Below are positions 7,023 through 14,820 of a stretch of 24,860 nucleotides of DNA, one piece after another. Under the pieces are notes generated by a model. The model did no database searches, was not told the origin of the DNA, and saw only the letters and a list, made by a program, of their open reading frames with translations. A program made the translations under genes and the position numbers. Every line of letters starts with the position of its first letter. Position 1 is the stretch's first letter. Origin of the DNA: Asaia bogorensis (GTDB taxonomy: Bacteria; Pseudomonadota; Alphaproteobacteria; Acetobacterales; Acetobacteraceae); assembly GCA_945871455.1 (NCBI GenBank), contig CAMBXJ010000008.1:1-24860 (forward strand), written 5' to 3'.

Positions 7023-8924
7023 GTGTCAATCCGTTTGAAGATACTTGTCGGCTGCATTGCGATGCTGTGCGTCACCGTTGGCCTGGGACTCTTTCAGCGC
7101 CGGGAGGCCAAGGCCCTGGGCGACGTTGCCATCAGCGTCTATGAGCAATCCCTGCTCGCCATAAGCCACGCACGCGGCGGCCAGGTTGGTTTCTTGCGCT
7201 TCTCGGTTGCGGAACCGACCAGTGCCAAGGAAGCCACCGGTATGATCAAGGCAATTATAGAAGATCTCGACGTGGTGATTGACCGCGTGGCGACCGCGGA
7301 GACGCGGACCGCGATGGTCGGATTGCGCGACCGCCTCGCCGGGATGGTCGCGGCGCGCGCCGATAACAGGATCGGGAGTGCGACCTTGGTTGCCGAGATC
7401 GGTCAGGATTTCGACAACGCGGTGGAGATGCTGACCGCTGACGCCTTCGTGAAGCGGAGCGAAGTCGATGGCTTGATCATCCGCAGCGAACATTCGACCA
7501 AAGTCGCCTTGGGCATATCGGTTGCGATCGCCGTGCTGATCACGTTGCTGCTTGGAACAAGTATTGTCCGACCGGTGCGGCGGGCGGTTACCATTGCCGG
7601 CGCCATCGCCGAAGGGCGTTTGGACAATGTGATCACGGCGAGGGGACGGAGCGAACCTGCTCGGCTGCTTCAAGCCCTGTTGCGGATGCAAACCGCCATA
7701 GCGGACGGTATCGCGATGCGGGAGACGCAGGTTGCCGCCGACGCCGAACGCCAAATGGTTTTTCAGGCCGAGCTTACCGGTGCTCTGCGACGGATGGCCG
7801 ATACCGTCGAGACCGAAGCGACGTCGGCACTGGAGGAAGCCGGCGCGCGATCGAAGGCGATGGCCATCAATGCGGATGACATGAACCATTCCGCGCGCCG
7901 CACGACCGGTTCGACCCGGGAAGCAGCCGAAGCCGCGCGGCGAGCCTTGATGACCGCACAAACCGTAGCGAGCGCGGCTGAACAGCTCGGCAGCTCGATC
8001 AGGGAAATCTCAGGCCAGATTGCCCGTTCCAGTGATGTGGTCGTCCGCGCGGTTGCCGCCGGTGGTTCGACGCGGGTCCGGATTGAGGCGTTGAATGGAA
8101 CCGTCACCCACATTGGCAAGGTCGCTGAGCTGATCAGTGGAATCGCCAATCGGACCAATCTTCTGGCGTTGAATGCGACGATAGAGGCAGCAAGGGCCGG
8201 GGAGGCGGGTAAAGGGTTCGCCGTCGTTGCCAGCGAAGTCAAGCAACTGGCCTCCCAAACGGCTCACTCCACCGCGGAGATCGAACGCTACATCAATGAG
8301 GTAAGGGTCGCGACCATCGCGGCGATAGAATCAGTCTCTGAGATTGAACAGACGATCAACGAAGTCAATGCGATCTCCAGTTCGATCGCCGCGGCGATTG
8401 AGCAGCAGGGGGCCGCCACGGCGGAAATCGCGCGCAGCGTCAGCGACACGGCGCAGGCCGCGGATGTGGTGAACGATCGGATTGCAGCCGTATCGGAAGA
8501 GGCCGAGATTACCGGCGGCAGAGCAGTCGATGTCGGCGGCAACGCGGCGGCCATGGCGACCGCGGTGGCGGAGTTGAAGCGGGTGCTGATCCGGGTTGTT
8601 CGCACGTCGAGCGATGCGGTCGACCGGCGGGTCAGCCGCCGCTTCCCCCTCGACGTGCCTTGCGAACTGATCACCAACCGCTCTGACCGGCTGGCGGGAC
8701 GGCTGATCGACCTTTCGAAAGAGGGCGCCAGGATCTCTGGTGTGTCGGGCCTGGATCAAGGTCAGGCCTGCACGCTGACTTCGGAGCGGATCGGGATGCC
8801 GCTTCAGGCCACGATCGTTGGGGTGGATGAAAATGGCTGTCGCGTGGTATTCAGTCTAAATGCCGCGACGGCGTCCCGCTGGAGCGGGATATTCGAAAGC
8901 CTGACCCTCGCCGAGGCGGCTTGA
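7023..8924 (+). CDS. Methyl-accepting chemotaxis protein with C-terminal PilZ domain
   Basis: A 633-aa inner-membrane chemoreceptor. TM1 is at about 5-24, a helical periplasmic sensor of four-helix-bundle type at 25-158, TM2 at about 160-182 ([18 protein letters not shown]), and HAMP at about 183-235. A long cytoplasmic coiled coil has the conserved hairpin tip [16 protein letters not shown] near 376. The C-terminus carries a PilZ domain (about 530-620) with both c-di-GMP motifs: RxxxR (RVSRR, about 534) and DxSxxG (DLSKEG, about 562). It should signal through CheA/CheW and respond to c-di-GMP; Azospirillum Tlp1 has the same tail and works in energy taxis. The GTG start at 7023 is supported by GGGAGG about 8 nt upstream. 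It lies 21 bp after the cupredoxin gene, so it is probably cotranscribed with the peroxidase and copper protein. No che genes are in the window. Confidence 0.93.
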   Translation: MSIRLKILVGCIAMLCVTVGLGLFQRREAKALGDVAISVYEQSLLAISHARGGQVGFLRFSVAEPTSAKEATGMIKAIIEDLDVVIDRVATAETRTAMVGLRDRLAGMVAARADNRIGSATLVAEIGQDFDNAVEMLTADAFVKRSEVDGLIIRSEHSTKVALGISVAIAVLITLLLGTSIVRPVRRAVTIAGAIAEGRLDNVITARGRSEPARLLQALLRMQTAIADGIAMRETQVAADAERQMVFQAELTGALRRMADTVETEATSALEEAGARSKAMAINADDMNHSARRTTGSTREAAEAARRALMTAQTVASAAEQLGSSIREISGQIARSSDVVVRAVAAGGSTRVRIEALNGTVTHIGKVAELISGIANRTNLLALNATIEAARAGEAGKGFAVVASEVKQLASQTAHSTAEIERYINEVRVATIAAIESVSEIEQTINEVNAISSSIAAAIEQQGAATAEIARSVSDTAQAADVVNDRIAAVSEEAEITGGRAVDVGGNAAAMATAVAELKRVLIRVVRTSSDAVDRRVSRRFPLDVPCELITNRSDRLAGRLIDLSKEGARISGVSGLDQGQACTLTSERIGMPLQATIVGVDENGCRVVFSLNAATASRWSGIFESLTLAEAA

Positions 8925-8939
8925 TGGTTGCTGTCCCCA

Positions 8940-9197
8940 TCAGGCCAATGACGCCGAACCGAACGCGTTGAACGTGATCAGCGTGTAGGTGTCCTTTACC
9001 CCGGGCAGGGTCTGGATCTTCTCGGTCACGAACAGGCCGATATCCTGATCCGAATCGAGATAGAACTTGCCCAGCAGGTCATACTGGCCGGACGTGGAAA
9101 ACAGCTCGGACATTTCCTCGATCCGGTCCGCGGCCAGGCGAGCGACGGCGTAGGCCTGGCCCATCTCGCATTTAATTTGCACGAAGATCGCCCGCAT
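8940..9197 (-). CDS. Stand-alone Lrp/AsnC ligand-binding (RAM) domain protein
   Basis: An 85-aa protein consisting only of the RAM/AsnC effector-binding domain: FVQIKCEMGQAYAVA forms the first strand and helix, EMSELFSTSGQYDLLGKFYLD the central sheet, and LPGVKDTYTLITF the end. No helix-turn-helix precedes it, so it cannot act as a classical Lrp repressor. Stand-alone members form rings or dimers and bind amino acids, or partner with full-length Lrp proteins. AGGAGG is 5 nt before ATG 9197. It lies 31 bp downstream of the unknown 128-aa gene on the same strand, forming a small operon divergent from the ThDP enzyme, and is convergent with the chemoreceptor (15-bp gap). Confidence 0.87.
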   Translation of the reverse strand: MRAIFVQIKCEMGQAYAVARLAADRIEEMSELFSTSGQYDLLGKFYLDSDQDIGLFVTEKIQTLPGVKDTYTLITFNAFGSASLA

Positions 9198-9228
9198 CCG
9201 CGCCTCCTGGGTTCATGACGCGGAATGG

Positions 9229-9615
9229 CTACCATGTCCGGGCGGGCTGATACAGGTTCGGCTCGGTCAGACTGGCCAGATTGTAGCTGGTCACCCCGAC
9301 ACGGCACAGCAGATCGGACAGCCTCGGTTTGGCGGGCATGGGGCCGTTGCGCAAAAAATCCACCCAGGCGGACCATTCGGCTTCCGACAGCGACAAGGCG
9401 CGTCCCGTGTCGTCGGTGGTCAGGTGGATTTCAGACGCGATGTCGGTGAGCATGCGAAGCTGCCGCCGCACGAGATCCACCGCGCCATCCCATCCCTGTC
9501 CCTTCTGCATTGCCGCCCCCATCCGCCGATTGGCCAAGATACCCTGTCCGCCGGTCGCGGCGAAAATCAGCAATTCGTGTGGCGGGTTCGTGGCAAACCC
9601 GGTGGCTGACCCCAT
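9229..9615 (-). CDS. Conserved-looking protein of unknown function
   Basis: A 128-aa soluble protein I do not recognise. It has no signal peptide or membrane segment. Visible features are a glycine-rich stretch (FAATGGQGILANRR, about 18-31), a helical middle (DGAVDLVRRQLRMLTDIASEIHL) and a C-terminal LCRVGVTSYNLASL. I treat it as real because it ends 31 bp before a well-supported RAM-domain gene on the same strand with no better frame opposite it, and its codon pattern fits the region. The start is uncertain: ATG 9615 has only a poor ribosome-binding site. Divergent from the ThDP enzyme with about 107 bp between them. Confidence 0.6.
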   Translation of the reverse strand: MGSATGFATNPPHELLIFAATGGQGILANRRMGAAMQKGQGWDGAVDLVRRQLRMLTDIASEIHLTTDDTGRALSLSEAEWSAWVDFLRNGPMPAKPRLSDLLCRVGVTSYNLASLTEPNLYQPARTW

Positions 9616-9722
9616 CGCTTGCAGACCGCGCCCTTGCCGGTAAACAGAAGCCTACACATAGGTGACGGACGCATACCGATCCGTTTATCTTCCATGACAT
9701 TCGCGGTTCGGGGAACACGTCC

Positions 9723-11513
9723 ATGGCATTGACGCAGGCGCGCGGTATTCGAGGCACGAAGCGGCCGGAAGGACGCCATGGCGGGCGCGTGCTGGCCGAC
9801 GCCCTGGTCGCACAAGGGATCGACCATGTGTTTGAAGTCCCGGGCGAGAGTTTCCTCGACACGCTCGATGGGCTCTATGACCAGCGCCAGAAGCTGAAGC
9901 TGGTCACCTGCCGCTTCGAAGCCGGCGCGGTCAACATGGCCGAGGCCTATGGCAAGATCACCGGCCGGCCGGCCGCCGCCATGGTCACCCGCGGCCCCGG
10001 CGCCTGCCACGGCGCGATTGGCGTGCACGTGGCCATGCAGGACAGCACGCCGATGCTGCTGTTCATCGGCCAGATCCCGCATGGGGACACCGGCCGCGAC
10101 GCGTTCCAGGAAGTCGACTACCGCCAGATGTTCGCGCCTCTGGCAAAATGGGTGACCCAGATCGATCACGCCAAACGCATCCCGGAGGTCGTGGCGCATG
10201 CGGTCGATGTCGCGACATCCGGCCGGCCCGGTCCCGTGGTGATCGCGCTGTCGGAGGAGATGCAGAAGGACCAGGTCGACGTGCCCGACATCGTGCGCGC
10301 GCCGGTCAGCGTCGCCTTTCCCGATCCCGCCGCGCTGCAACAGATGCGCGCGATGCTGGCCAAATCCAAGAAGCCGGTCGCCGTCGTCGGCGGCTCGTGC
10401 TGGACGGATGAGGGGAGGGCGGCCCTGCGTCGGTTCCTGGTCGATAACGACATCCCGGTGACGGTGGGTTTCCGGCGACAGGCGCATTATGACGGGTCGC
10501 GGGAGAATTTCGCCGGTGACCTGGGGGTCGGGTCCGATCCCGGGCTGATCGCCAAATTCAAGGAAGCCGATCTGATCCTGGCGATCGGCAGCCGCCTCGG
10601 CGATGCGGTGACCCAGGGCTACATGTTGCTGGACATGGTCGATGGCACGCCGATCATCCAGATCCTGCCCGACGGCGCGGAGATCGGTCGGGTGTTCCGC
10701 CCGGCGCTGGGGATCGTGTCGGATCTGAACGTCTTTGCCCATGCGGCGGCGGCGCTGGACCCGGTGAAGCCGGCCTGGTCGCGCTGGACCAAGGAACTGC
10801 GGTCATTGCGGGAGGCGCAGCGCGCCGTGCCGAACTATGACGGCACGTTGAACCTGGGCACGGTAATGCGCGATCTGGAATCGATGCTGGAGGCCGACGC
10901 CATCGTCACCACCGATGCCGGCAATTTCGCCGGGTGGGCGACTCGGTTCATCAATTTCAGCGCCAACCAGCGCTATATCGGCCCGACCAACGGGGCGATG
11001 GGCTACAGCGTGCCGGCCGCGGTCGGAGCGAAAATCGCCTTCCCGGATCGCATGGTCGTCAGCCTGGTTGGCGACGGCGGATTCATGATGACAGGGCAGG
11101 AAATCGCCACCGCCTTCCACCACGGCGTCGCGCCCATCGTGCTGGTGTTCAACAACCAGATGTTCGGCACGATCCGTATGCACCAGGAGCGTGCGTATCC
11201 CTGGCGAGTTTCCGGCACGGCCCTGACCAACCCGGATTTCGCGAAATTCGTGGAGGCGTTCGGCGGCCATGGGGAGGTCGTGACCGAAACCGGCGCCTTC
11301 GCGCCCGCCTTCCGGCGGTCCGTCGAAAGTGGCCGGCCCGCGATCATCGAATTGCGGATGAATCCTGACCAGATCACCACACGGGCGACCATCGCCGATC
11401 TGCGCGCTGGCAAGGCTCCCCCGAAGCCCGCCGCGAAGCCCAAGCGGGCGGACCGGGCCAACCATCCCAGCCCGGCCCGCGCTCTGCCGGGCAAACCAAA
11501 AACGCGCGGGTGA
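9723..11513 (+). CDS. Thiamine-diphosphate-dependent enzyme, acetolactate synthase-like
   Basis: A 596-aa cytoplasmic enzyme of the ThDP family with three domains: PYR (about 20-190), a central domain (about 205-345) and the ThDP-binding PP domain (about 375-550). The catalytic glutamate that activates ThDP is E66 in CRFEAGAVNMAEAYG. The cofactor motif GDG...NN runs from GDGGFMMTGQE (450-) to FNNQMFGTI (about 477), so the enzyme is probably active. The overall pattern matches acetolactate synthase large subunits and related decarboxylases, but the true substrate is unclear and no classical small subunit (IlvN) is adjacent. A lysine-, proline- and alanine-rich tail of about 40 residues (from about 555) extends past the family end. 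GGGGAA lies about 8 nt before ATG 9723. Confidence 0.88.
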   Translation: MALTQARGIRGTKRPEGRHGGRVLADALVAQGIDHVFEVPGESFLDTLDGLYDQRQKLKLVTCRFEAGAVNMAEAYGKITGRPAAAMVTRGPGACHGAIGVHVAMQDSTPMLLFIGQIPHGDTGRDAFQEVDYRQMFAPLAKWVTQIDHAKRIPEVVAHAVDVATSGRPGPVVIALSEEMQKDQVDVPDIVRAPVSVAFPDPAALQQMRAMLAKSKKPVAVVGGSCWTDEGRAALRRFLVDNDIPVTVGFRRQAHYDGSRENFAGDLGVGSDPGLIAKFKEADLILAIGSRLGDAVTQGYMLLDMVDGTPIIQILPDGAEIGRVFRPALGIVSDLNVFAHAAAALDPVKPAWSRWTKELRSLREAQRAVPNYDGTLNLGTVMRDLESMLEADAIVTTDAGNFAGWATRFINFSANQRYIGPTNGAMGYSVPAAVGAKIAFPDRMVVSLVGDGGFMMTGQEIATAFHHGVAPIVLVFNNQMFGTIRMHQERAYPWRVSGTALTNPDFAKFVEAFGGHGEVVTETGAFAPAFRRSVESGRPAIIELRMNPDQITTRATIADLRAGKAPPKPAAKPKRADRANHPSPARALPGKPKTRG

Positions 11514-11867
11514 GTCCCCACGCGCGCGTCGCCTCAAGAAAGCCCCCGCGCGCGTCACCGCACGAAAGCCGATTTTTACCGGCCTCGGTTCGGTGCGCGT
11601 GTCCGTAGCGTGCTCGCCCAACCGGCACGCATACGATACGCAACAGACTGGCTCCCGCGACGGTCCCCCAGAACCGACGCTTGCCGCTATCCGCGATGAC
11701 AGTGTTCGGTGCCCCACACCGAGCGACTGTCTCGCCCCGTCGTCAATGGCGCCCGGTCCCCACGACCGGCCCCCGTTTAACGGGTCCACGATCACCGTCC
11801 CCCATTGCTGCCCTGCTTGGCCGCCTTTTTGGCGGCGCGTGCGGGCTGCCTGGAAGGAGACGGCCGG
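11514..11867. other. Intergenic region with hairpins, no gene seen
   Basis: This 354-bp gap separates the ThDP enzyme from the convergent MucR-type gene. At its left edge a GC stem (ACGCGCG at 11502-11508 with CGCGCGT at 11523-11529) spans the ThDP-enzyme stop codon. At its right edge GCCGCC-TTTTT-GGCGGC (11820-11836) forms a hairpin just past the mucR-type stop. Neither stem is followed by a clear T-run, so both are only weak terminator candidates. Several frames are open through the gap but have no ribosome-binding site or recognisable protein. Confidence 0.4.
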
Positions 11868-12347
11868 TTAACGCCAGCCGCGGCGGCGCTTTTCCGATTC
11901 CGGGCGCTTGCCCAGGCCGCTCTGCTTCGCAAGCTGAGAGCGCAGGTCGGCGTATTTCGCCGTCACCATCGGATAGTCATCCGCCAGATCGTGTTTGGCG
12001 CGATATTCGTCCGGCGTCAGATCGTGAACCGTCGCCAGATGCCGCTTGAGCATCTTCATGGTCATGCCGCATTCCAGGCAAACCAAATGATCCGCATGAA
12101 CGGTGTCGCCATGAACGGTGTCGCCATGAACGGTGTCGCCATGGGCGGCGGGACGAGCGCGCTTCGGAGCAACGGGTTCGCGTTCGTTCGGCATGTATTG
12201 GACGCCCGCGGGATCCACATCCGCCAGTGTCTCATAGACCGTGCGGATCAGATCGGGGACCGCTTCTGTGCTGGTACTGTTGTTGCCGACATGAGCGGCG
12301 ACAATTCGCGCCGCCAGCGTGAGAATATGTTCGTGTGTTTGTTGCAT
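11868..12347 (-). CDS. MucR/Ros family zinc-finger transcriptional regulator
   Basis: A 159-aa regulator. The C-terminal half has the Ros-type zinc finger C-x2-C-x9-H-x4-H (CLECGMTMKMLKRHLATVH, about 89-107), followed by the family-typical LTPDEYRAKHDLADDYPMV and a basic tail. The N-terminal part (LAARIVAAHVGNNSTS and PDLIRTVYETL) matches the MucR oligomerisation region. MucR/Ros proteins are pleiotropic, nucleoid-type repressors of exopolysaccharide, motility and virulence genes that bind AT-rich DNA. Just before the finger the protein carries three copies of GDTVH, encoded by an exact 15-bp tandem repeat. ATG 12347 lies downstream of an AT-rich promoter region. A hairpin sits just past the stop. 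Confidence 0.9.
   Translation of the reverse strand: MQQTHEHILTLAARIVAAHVGNNSTSTEAVPDLIRTVYETLADVDPAGVQYMPNEREPVAPKRARPAAHGDTVHGDTVHGDTVHADHLVCLECGMTMKMLKRHLATVHDLTPDEYRAKHDLADDYPMVTAKYADLRSQLAKQSGLGKRPESEKRRRGWR
12096..12140 (-). repeat. Exact 3 x 15-bp tandem repeat inside the MucR-type gene
   Basis: ATGAACGGTGTCGCC is repeated three times without error at 12096-12110, 12111-12125 and 12126-12140; a diverged partial copy follows at 12141. On the coding strand it encodes GDTVH repeated, in the linker between the oligomerisation region and the zinc finger. Because the unit is a multiple of three, copy-number changes would keep the frame. Confidence 0.97.
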
Positions 12348-12468
12348 CGACCCGGTTATCCTTCGGTAGGGTTATTTTTGACGTTTTTTTTACGTTGTAT
12401 TAGCATTTGGTTCAGCGTCAACATCTCCGTTGCCCGGTCGGTGTGGGGAATCTGCGGTGGGCTAATGA
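12348..12468. promoter_or_regulatory. AT-rich divergent promoter region with T-tract
   Basis: The 121 bp between the MucR-type gene and the 55-aa gene contain an AT-rich core at 12371-12405, with ACGT-TTTTTTT-ACGT and a preceding ATTTTTG. MucR/Ros proteins prefer AT-rich DNA with T-tracts, so autoregulation at this site is plausible. No exact -35/-10 pair is claimed. Confidence 0.5.
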
Positions 12469-12636
12469 ATGAGCGACCAAATCTTTCTAGATGCCTACGC
12501 GCGAGTCAGAAACTCCTATTCCGAGGAGGCGTGGCTAGCGCTTGATCCACGGCAAATTACCGCCGCCATTTACCGTGAGATCCGCCGACTGGATGCCGAA
12601 AGGCTGCGCGCCACCGACAACGAACAATTGAGATGA
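12469..12636 (+). CDS. Small 55-aa protein of unknown function
   Basis: A 55-aa frame (MSDQIFLDAYARVRNSYSEEA... ending NEQLR) with protein-like composition: amphipathic helices (IFLDAYARVRNSY; AAIYREIRRLDAERLRA), one tryptophan, and no high-GC shadow signature. It starts 121 bp from the MucR-type gene and is divergent from it, with GGTGGG upstream of the ATG. An overlapping ATG at 12465 opens a different frame of only 26 codons, so 12469 is preferred. I do not recognise the family. The helical, charged character would fit a small regulatory or scaffold protein, but no function is assigned. Confidence 0.6.
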   Translation: MSDQIFLDAYARVRNSYSEEAWLALDPRQITAAIYREIRRLDAERLRATDNEQLR

Positions 12637-12786
12637 CACAATTTCCTCAACCGTAAGTGATGATGTCAGCCAGGTTTGCAAGCAGGGACGCGGCCGAGGC
12701 GCGGCATATTCGGCCACGCCGTACGGGTTCCGATCAGCCATTGCCAGTCACCAACCGCTGGCGATCCGGGCACCGCCGGCTCATCA

Positions 12787-13272
12787 TCAGACCGTCAACG
12801 CCTCGATATCAATCAATCGTGATCCGGCGTTGCTCTGATAGGCGCGTTCGGCAGGTTGCACCGCCTTCGCACCCTCCAGCAGCGTCGGGACGACCCAATG
12901 CCTGGGTCCGGCAGTCGTGCAGCCCCGCGACGGCGGACCCAGGCGTGCCGTCTGTATGGATGGTCAGCATGTCGTCGCGGCGCAGACGCGTGGCCCAGGA
13001 ACTCGACAGTGTCGCGACGATGCCACCTTCCAACTCCATCAGGGCATAGGCGGCATCGTCGGTATCGACGTCGTAGGGATTGTCCGCGCTCCTCCACCCG
13101 ATGCGGGGTGTGGATCGCGGTGCGGCAAGGCAGGCGGGTCACCGGGGCGACGACGCGGTCCAGGATGTACGGCCCCCTCCTGGCGGATCGCCAGCAGGTT
13201 GCGCAGATGCTGCGTGGTCCCCATGCGGCCTGTCGCGCCGTGCAGGATAATCCCCAACCGTCGTTCAGTCAT
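12787..13272 (-). pseudogene. Decayed Gfo/Idh/MocA family oxidoreductase
   Basis: Remnants of an NAD(P)-dependent Gfo/Idh/MocA dehydrogenase lie in order on the minus strand but in different frames. (1) The start MTERRLGIILHGATGRMGTT and QHLRNLLAIRQEGA from 13272, which is the nucleotide-binding end. (2) Around 13140-13085 in a second frame, YILDRVVAPVTRLPCRTA. (3) From about 13087 in a third frame, NPYDVDTDDAAYALMELEGG and SSWATRLRRDDMLTIHTDG, then GSAVAGLHDCRTQ. (4) LLEGAKAVQPAERAYQSNAG to IDIEALTV with a stop at 12787. Intact members are about 380 aa; this remnant would be about 160, so large internal deletions and at least one further frameshift have occurred. It cannot make a working enzyme. 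No transposon is visible next to it. Confidence 0.85.
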
Positions 13273-13318
13273 CGTGGTGCTCTCGTCGACCCCGAGATGC
13301 GCGACCTACGCGCCCCTG

Positions 13319-13405
13319 GAGCGGTTTCGCCCTGGTTTGGCAACGGCAAACCGACTACGCGGCTTGCGTCCTCGCCCTGTTCCGATCAGCGCGATCATGC
13401 TCTGG
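13319..13405. repeat. Degenerate copy of AGAGCGG intergenic palindrome
   Basis: GAGCGGTTTCGCC at 13319-13331 and GGCAACGGCAAACCG at 13339-13353 match the better preserved copies at 17821 and 19595, but the right arm is eroded (AAACCGACT). The following GATCATGCTCTGG (13393-13405) also recurs after the 17821 copy, at 17981. This marks a dispersed composite repeat family of a kind common in alphaproteobacterial intergenic DNA. Confidence 0.6.
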
Positions 13406-13470
13406 TGGCTTTGTCTGTCCGGATCGGGTGCGTGTGCATCGATCGTCGAACCCCGCGCCGATCGATGCTC

Positions 13471-13497
13471 TATCCGAACCGTCCCCGGTTTCGGATA
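13471..13497. promoter_or_regulatory. Perfect 8-bp inverted repeat, likely operator of the flavoprotein gene
   Basis: TATCCGAA (13471-13478) and TTCGGATA (13490-13497) are perfect inverted copies with an 11-bp spacer, ending 36 bp before the ATG of the FAD oxidoreductase gene. Size and place fit a dimeric regulator binding site at a promoter. An RNA hairpin is the alternative. Confidence 0.45.
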
Positions 13498-13533
13498 TAA
13501 CATCCAACGTCACCTCGAACGGAAGCGCCCCTC

Positions 13534-14814
13534 ATGCGCAAGCCTCTGCCGCCAAGCCTGTATGCCGAAACCGCGCAACCCGCGCCGGATACCCCGCCGC
13601 TCGATGGCGACAGACGGGTGTCGGTGGCGGTGGTCGGCGGCGGCTTCACCGGCCTGTCCGCCGCGTTGCATCTGGCCGAACAGGGCACCGATGTCGTGGT
13701 GCTGGAGGCGAACGAGCCTGGTTGGGGCGCCTCCGGACGCAACGGCGGGCAGGTCAATCCCGGTCTGAAGCACGATCCCGCCACGGTCGAGGCTACGTTC
13801 GGTCCCGATCTGGGTCGGCGCATGATCGCCTTGTCCGGCAATGCGCCGAATTTCGTGTTCGACCTGATCCAACGGCATCAGATCGCATGTGAGGCGCTCC
13901 AATCCGGCACCCTGCGTGCGTCGTTCCAGTCCCGCACCGCGTCCGGCATCCGCGCCACCGCGGAGCAATGGATCGCGCTCGGCGCCCCGGCCGAATTGCT
14001 GGATGCGGCGGCATGCCGGGACATCACCGGAACCGACCGCTATGGGGTGGCGTTGCTGGACCGGCGGGGCGGGCAACTCAACCCGTTGAGCTATGCGCGC
14101 GGTCTGGCCCGGGTCGCGATGCAGGCCGGCGTCGCGGTGCATGGTGAGACACGGGCGACCCAGGTCGATCGCGACGGCGGGCGCTGGCGGGTGCGCACCC
14201 CAGGCGGGACGGTGCTGGCCGAGAAGTTGATCCTGGCGACGAACGGCTATTCCGACGATCTCTGGCCTGGGCTGCGGCGCAGCATCGTGCCGGTCTACTC
14301 TGCCATCGTGGCCAGCGAACCGCTGCCGGAGGCCCTGGTGCGCGCGATCACGCCCACCCGGTCCGTGCTGTATGAAATGGGAGAGGTCACGGTCTATTAC
14401 CGGATCGACCGTCAGGGCCGCTTGCTGATGGGGGGACGCAGCGTCCAGCGCGATGTCGGCGGACCGGCGGATCTGCGCTACCTGATCGATTACGCGGTGC
14501 GCCTGTGGCCGGGGTTGCGCGATACGCGCTGGACCCATGGCTGGAGCGGCCAGGTGGCGGTCACCATGGATCACTACCCGCATGTGCATGAGCCGGCGGA
14601 CTCGGTGCTGGTTTGCCTGGGCTATAATGGTCGCGGCGTTGCCATGAGTTCGGCCATGGGGCCGGAACTCGCGCGCCGGACCTTGGGGGGGCAAGCCGAG
14701 CGGATCGACATGCCGGTGACGGGGATACGAGAGGTTCCGCTGCATGGTCTTTGGAAACAGGCGGTTCAGGCCCGTGTTGCCTATGGCCGCATTCGGGACT
14801 TTCTGGGGTTGTAG
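13534..14814 (+). CDS. FAD-dependent oxidoreductase, glycine/D-amino-acid oxidase (DAO) family
   Basis: A 426-aa flavoprotein. The FAD-binding Rossmann motif VAVVGGGFTGLSAALHLAE begins near 31 (GGGFTG 35-40), with E58 (VVLEAN) for the ribose. The second signature GWGASGRNGGQ (63-73) is typical of DAO-family amine oxidases such as gamma-glutamylputrescine oxidase. A C-terminal FAD/substrate-closing segment (VCLGYNGRGVAMSSAMG, about 366-382) is also present, so the enzyme looks complete. It probably oxidises an amino acid or polyamine derivative, releasing peroxide or passing electrons onward; the substrate is not decidable here. GGAAG lies about 10 nt before ATG 13534. It converges with the second chemoreceptor with only 6 bp between stops. 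Confidence 0.9.
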   Translation: MRKPLPPSLYAETAQPAPDTPPLDGDRRVSVAVVGGGFTGLSAALHLAEQGTDVVVLEANEPGWGASGRNGGQVNPGLKHDPATVEATFGPDLGRRMIALSGNAPNFVFDLIQRHQIACEALQSGTLRASFQSRTASGIRATAEQWIALGAPAELLDAAACRDITGTDRYGVALLDRRGGQLNPLSYARGLARVAMQAGVAVHGETRATQVDRDGGRWRVRTPGGTVLAEKLILATNGYSDDLWPGLRRSIVPVYSAIVASEPLPEALVRAITPTRSVLYEMGEVTVYYRIDRQGRLLMGGRSVQRDVGGPADLRYLIDYAVRLWPGLRDTRWTHGWSGQVAVTMDHYPHVHEPADSVLVCLGYNGRGVAMSSAMGPELARRTLGGQAERIDMPVTGIREVPLHGLWKQAVQARVAYGRIRDFLGL

Positions 14815-14820
14815 CGCAGG

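Noticed and set aside
9567..10742. 391-codon minus-strand frame over the ThDP enzyme
   Set aside because: Shadow of the sense gene; no domain, and it also overlaps the start of the unknown 128-aa gene in another frame.
10803..11795. 330-codon minus-strand frame over the end of the ThDP enzyme and the following gap
   Set aside because: Mostly antisense to the PP domain; the part in the gap has no ribosome-binding site or motif.
11820..11836. Rho-independent terminator for the MucR-type gene
   Set aside because: The stem is good, but the A/T run is in the loop and not after the stem; kept only as a hairpin in the intergenic note.
12096..12140. CRISPR-like array
   Set aside because: Units are 15 bp, directly abutting with no spacers and in frame inside a gene, so it is a tandem repeat.
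12535..12741. 68-codon minus-strand frame
   Set aside because: It overlaps the better-supported 55-aa gene; its first part may be debris of the adjacent decayed locus, but no family is recognisable.
13510..14745. 411-codon minus-strand frame over the flavoprotein gene
   Set aside because: Antisense shadow of a DAO-family gene with intact FAD motifs.
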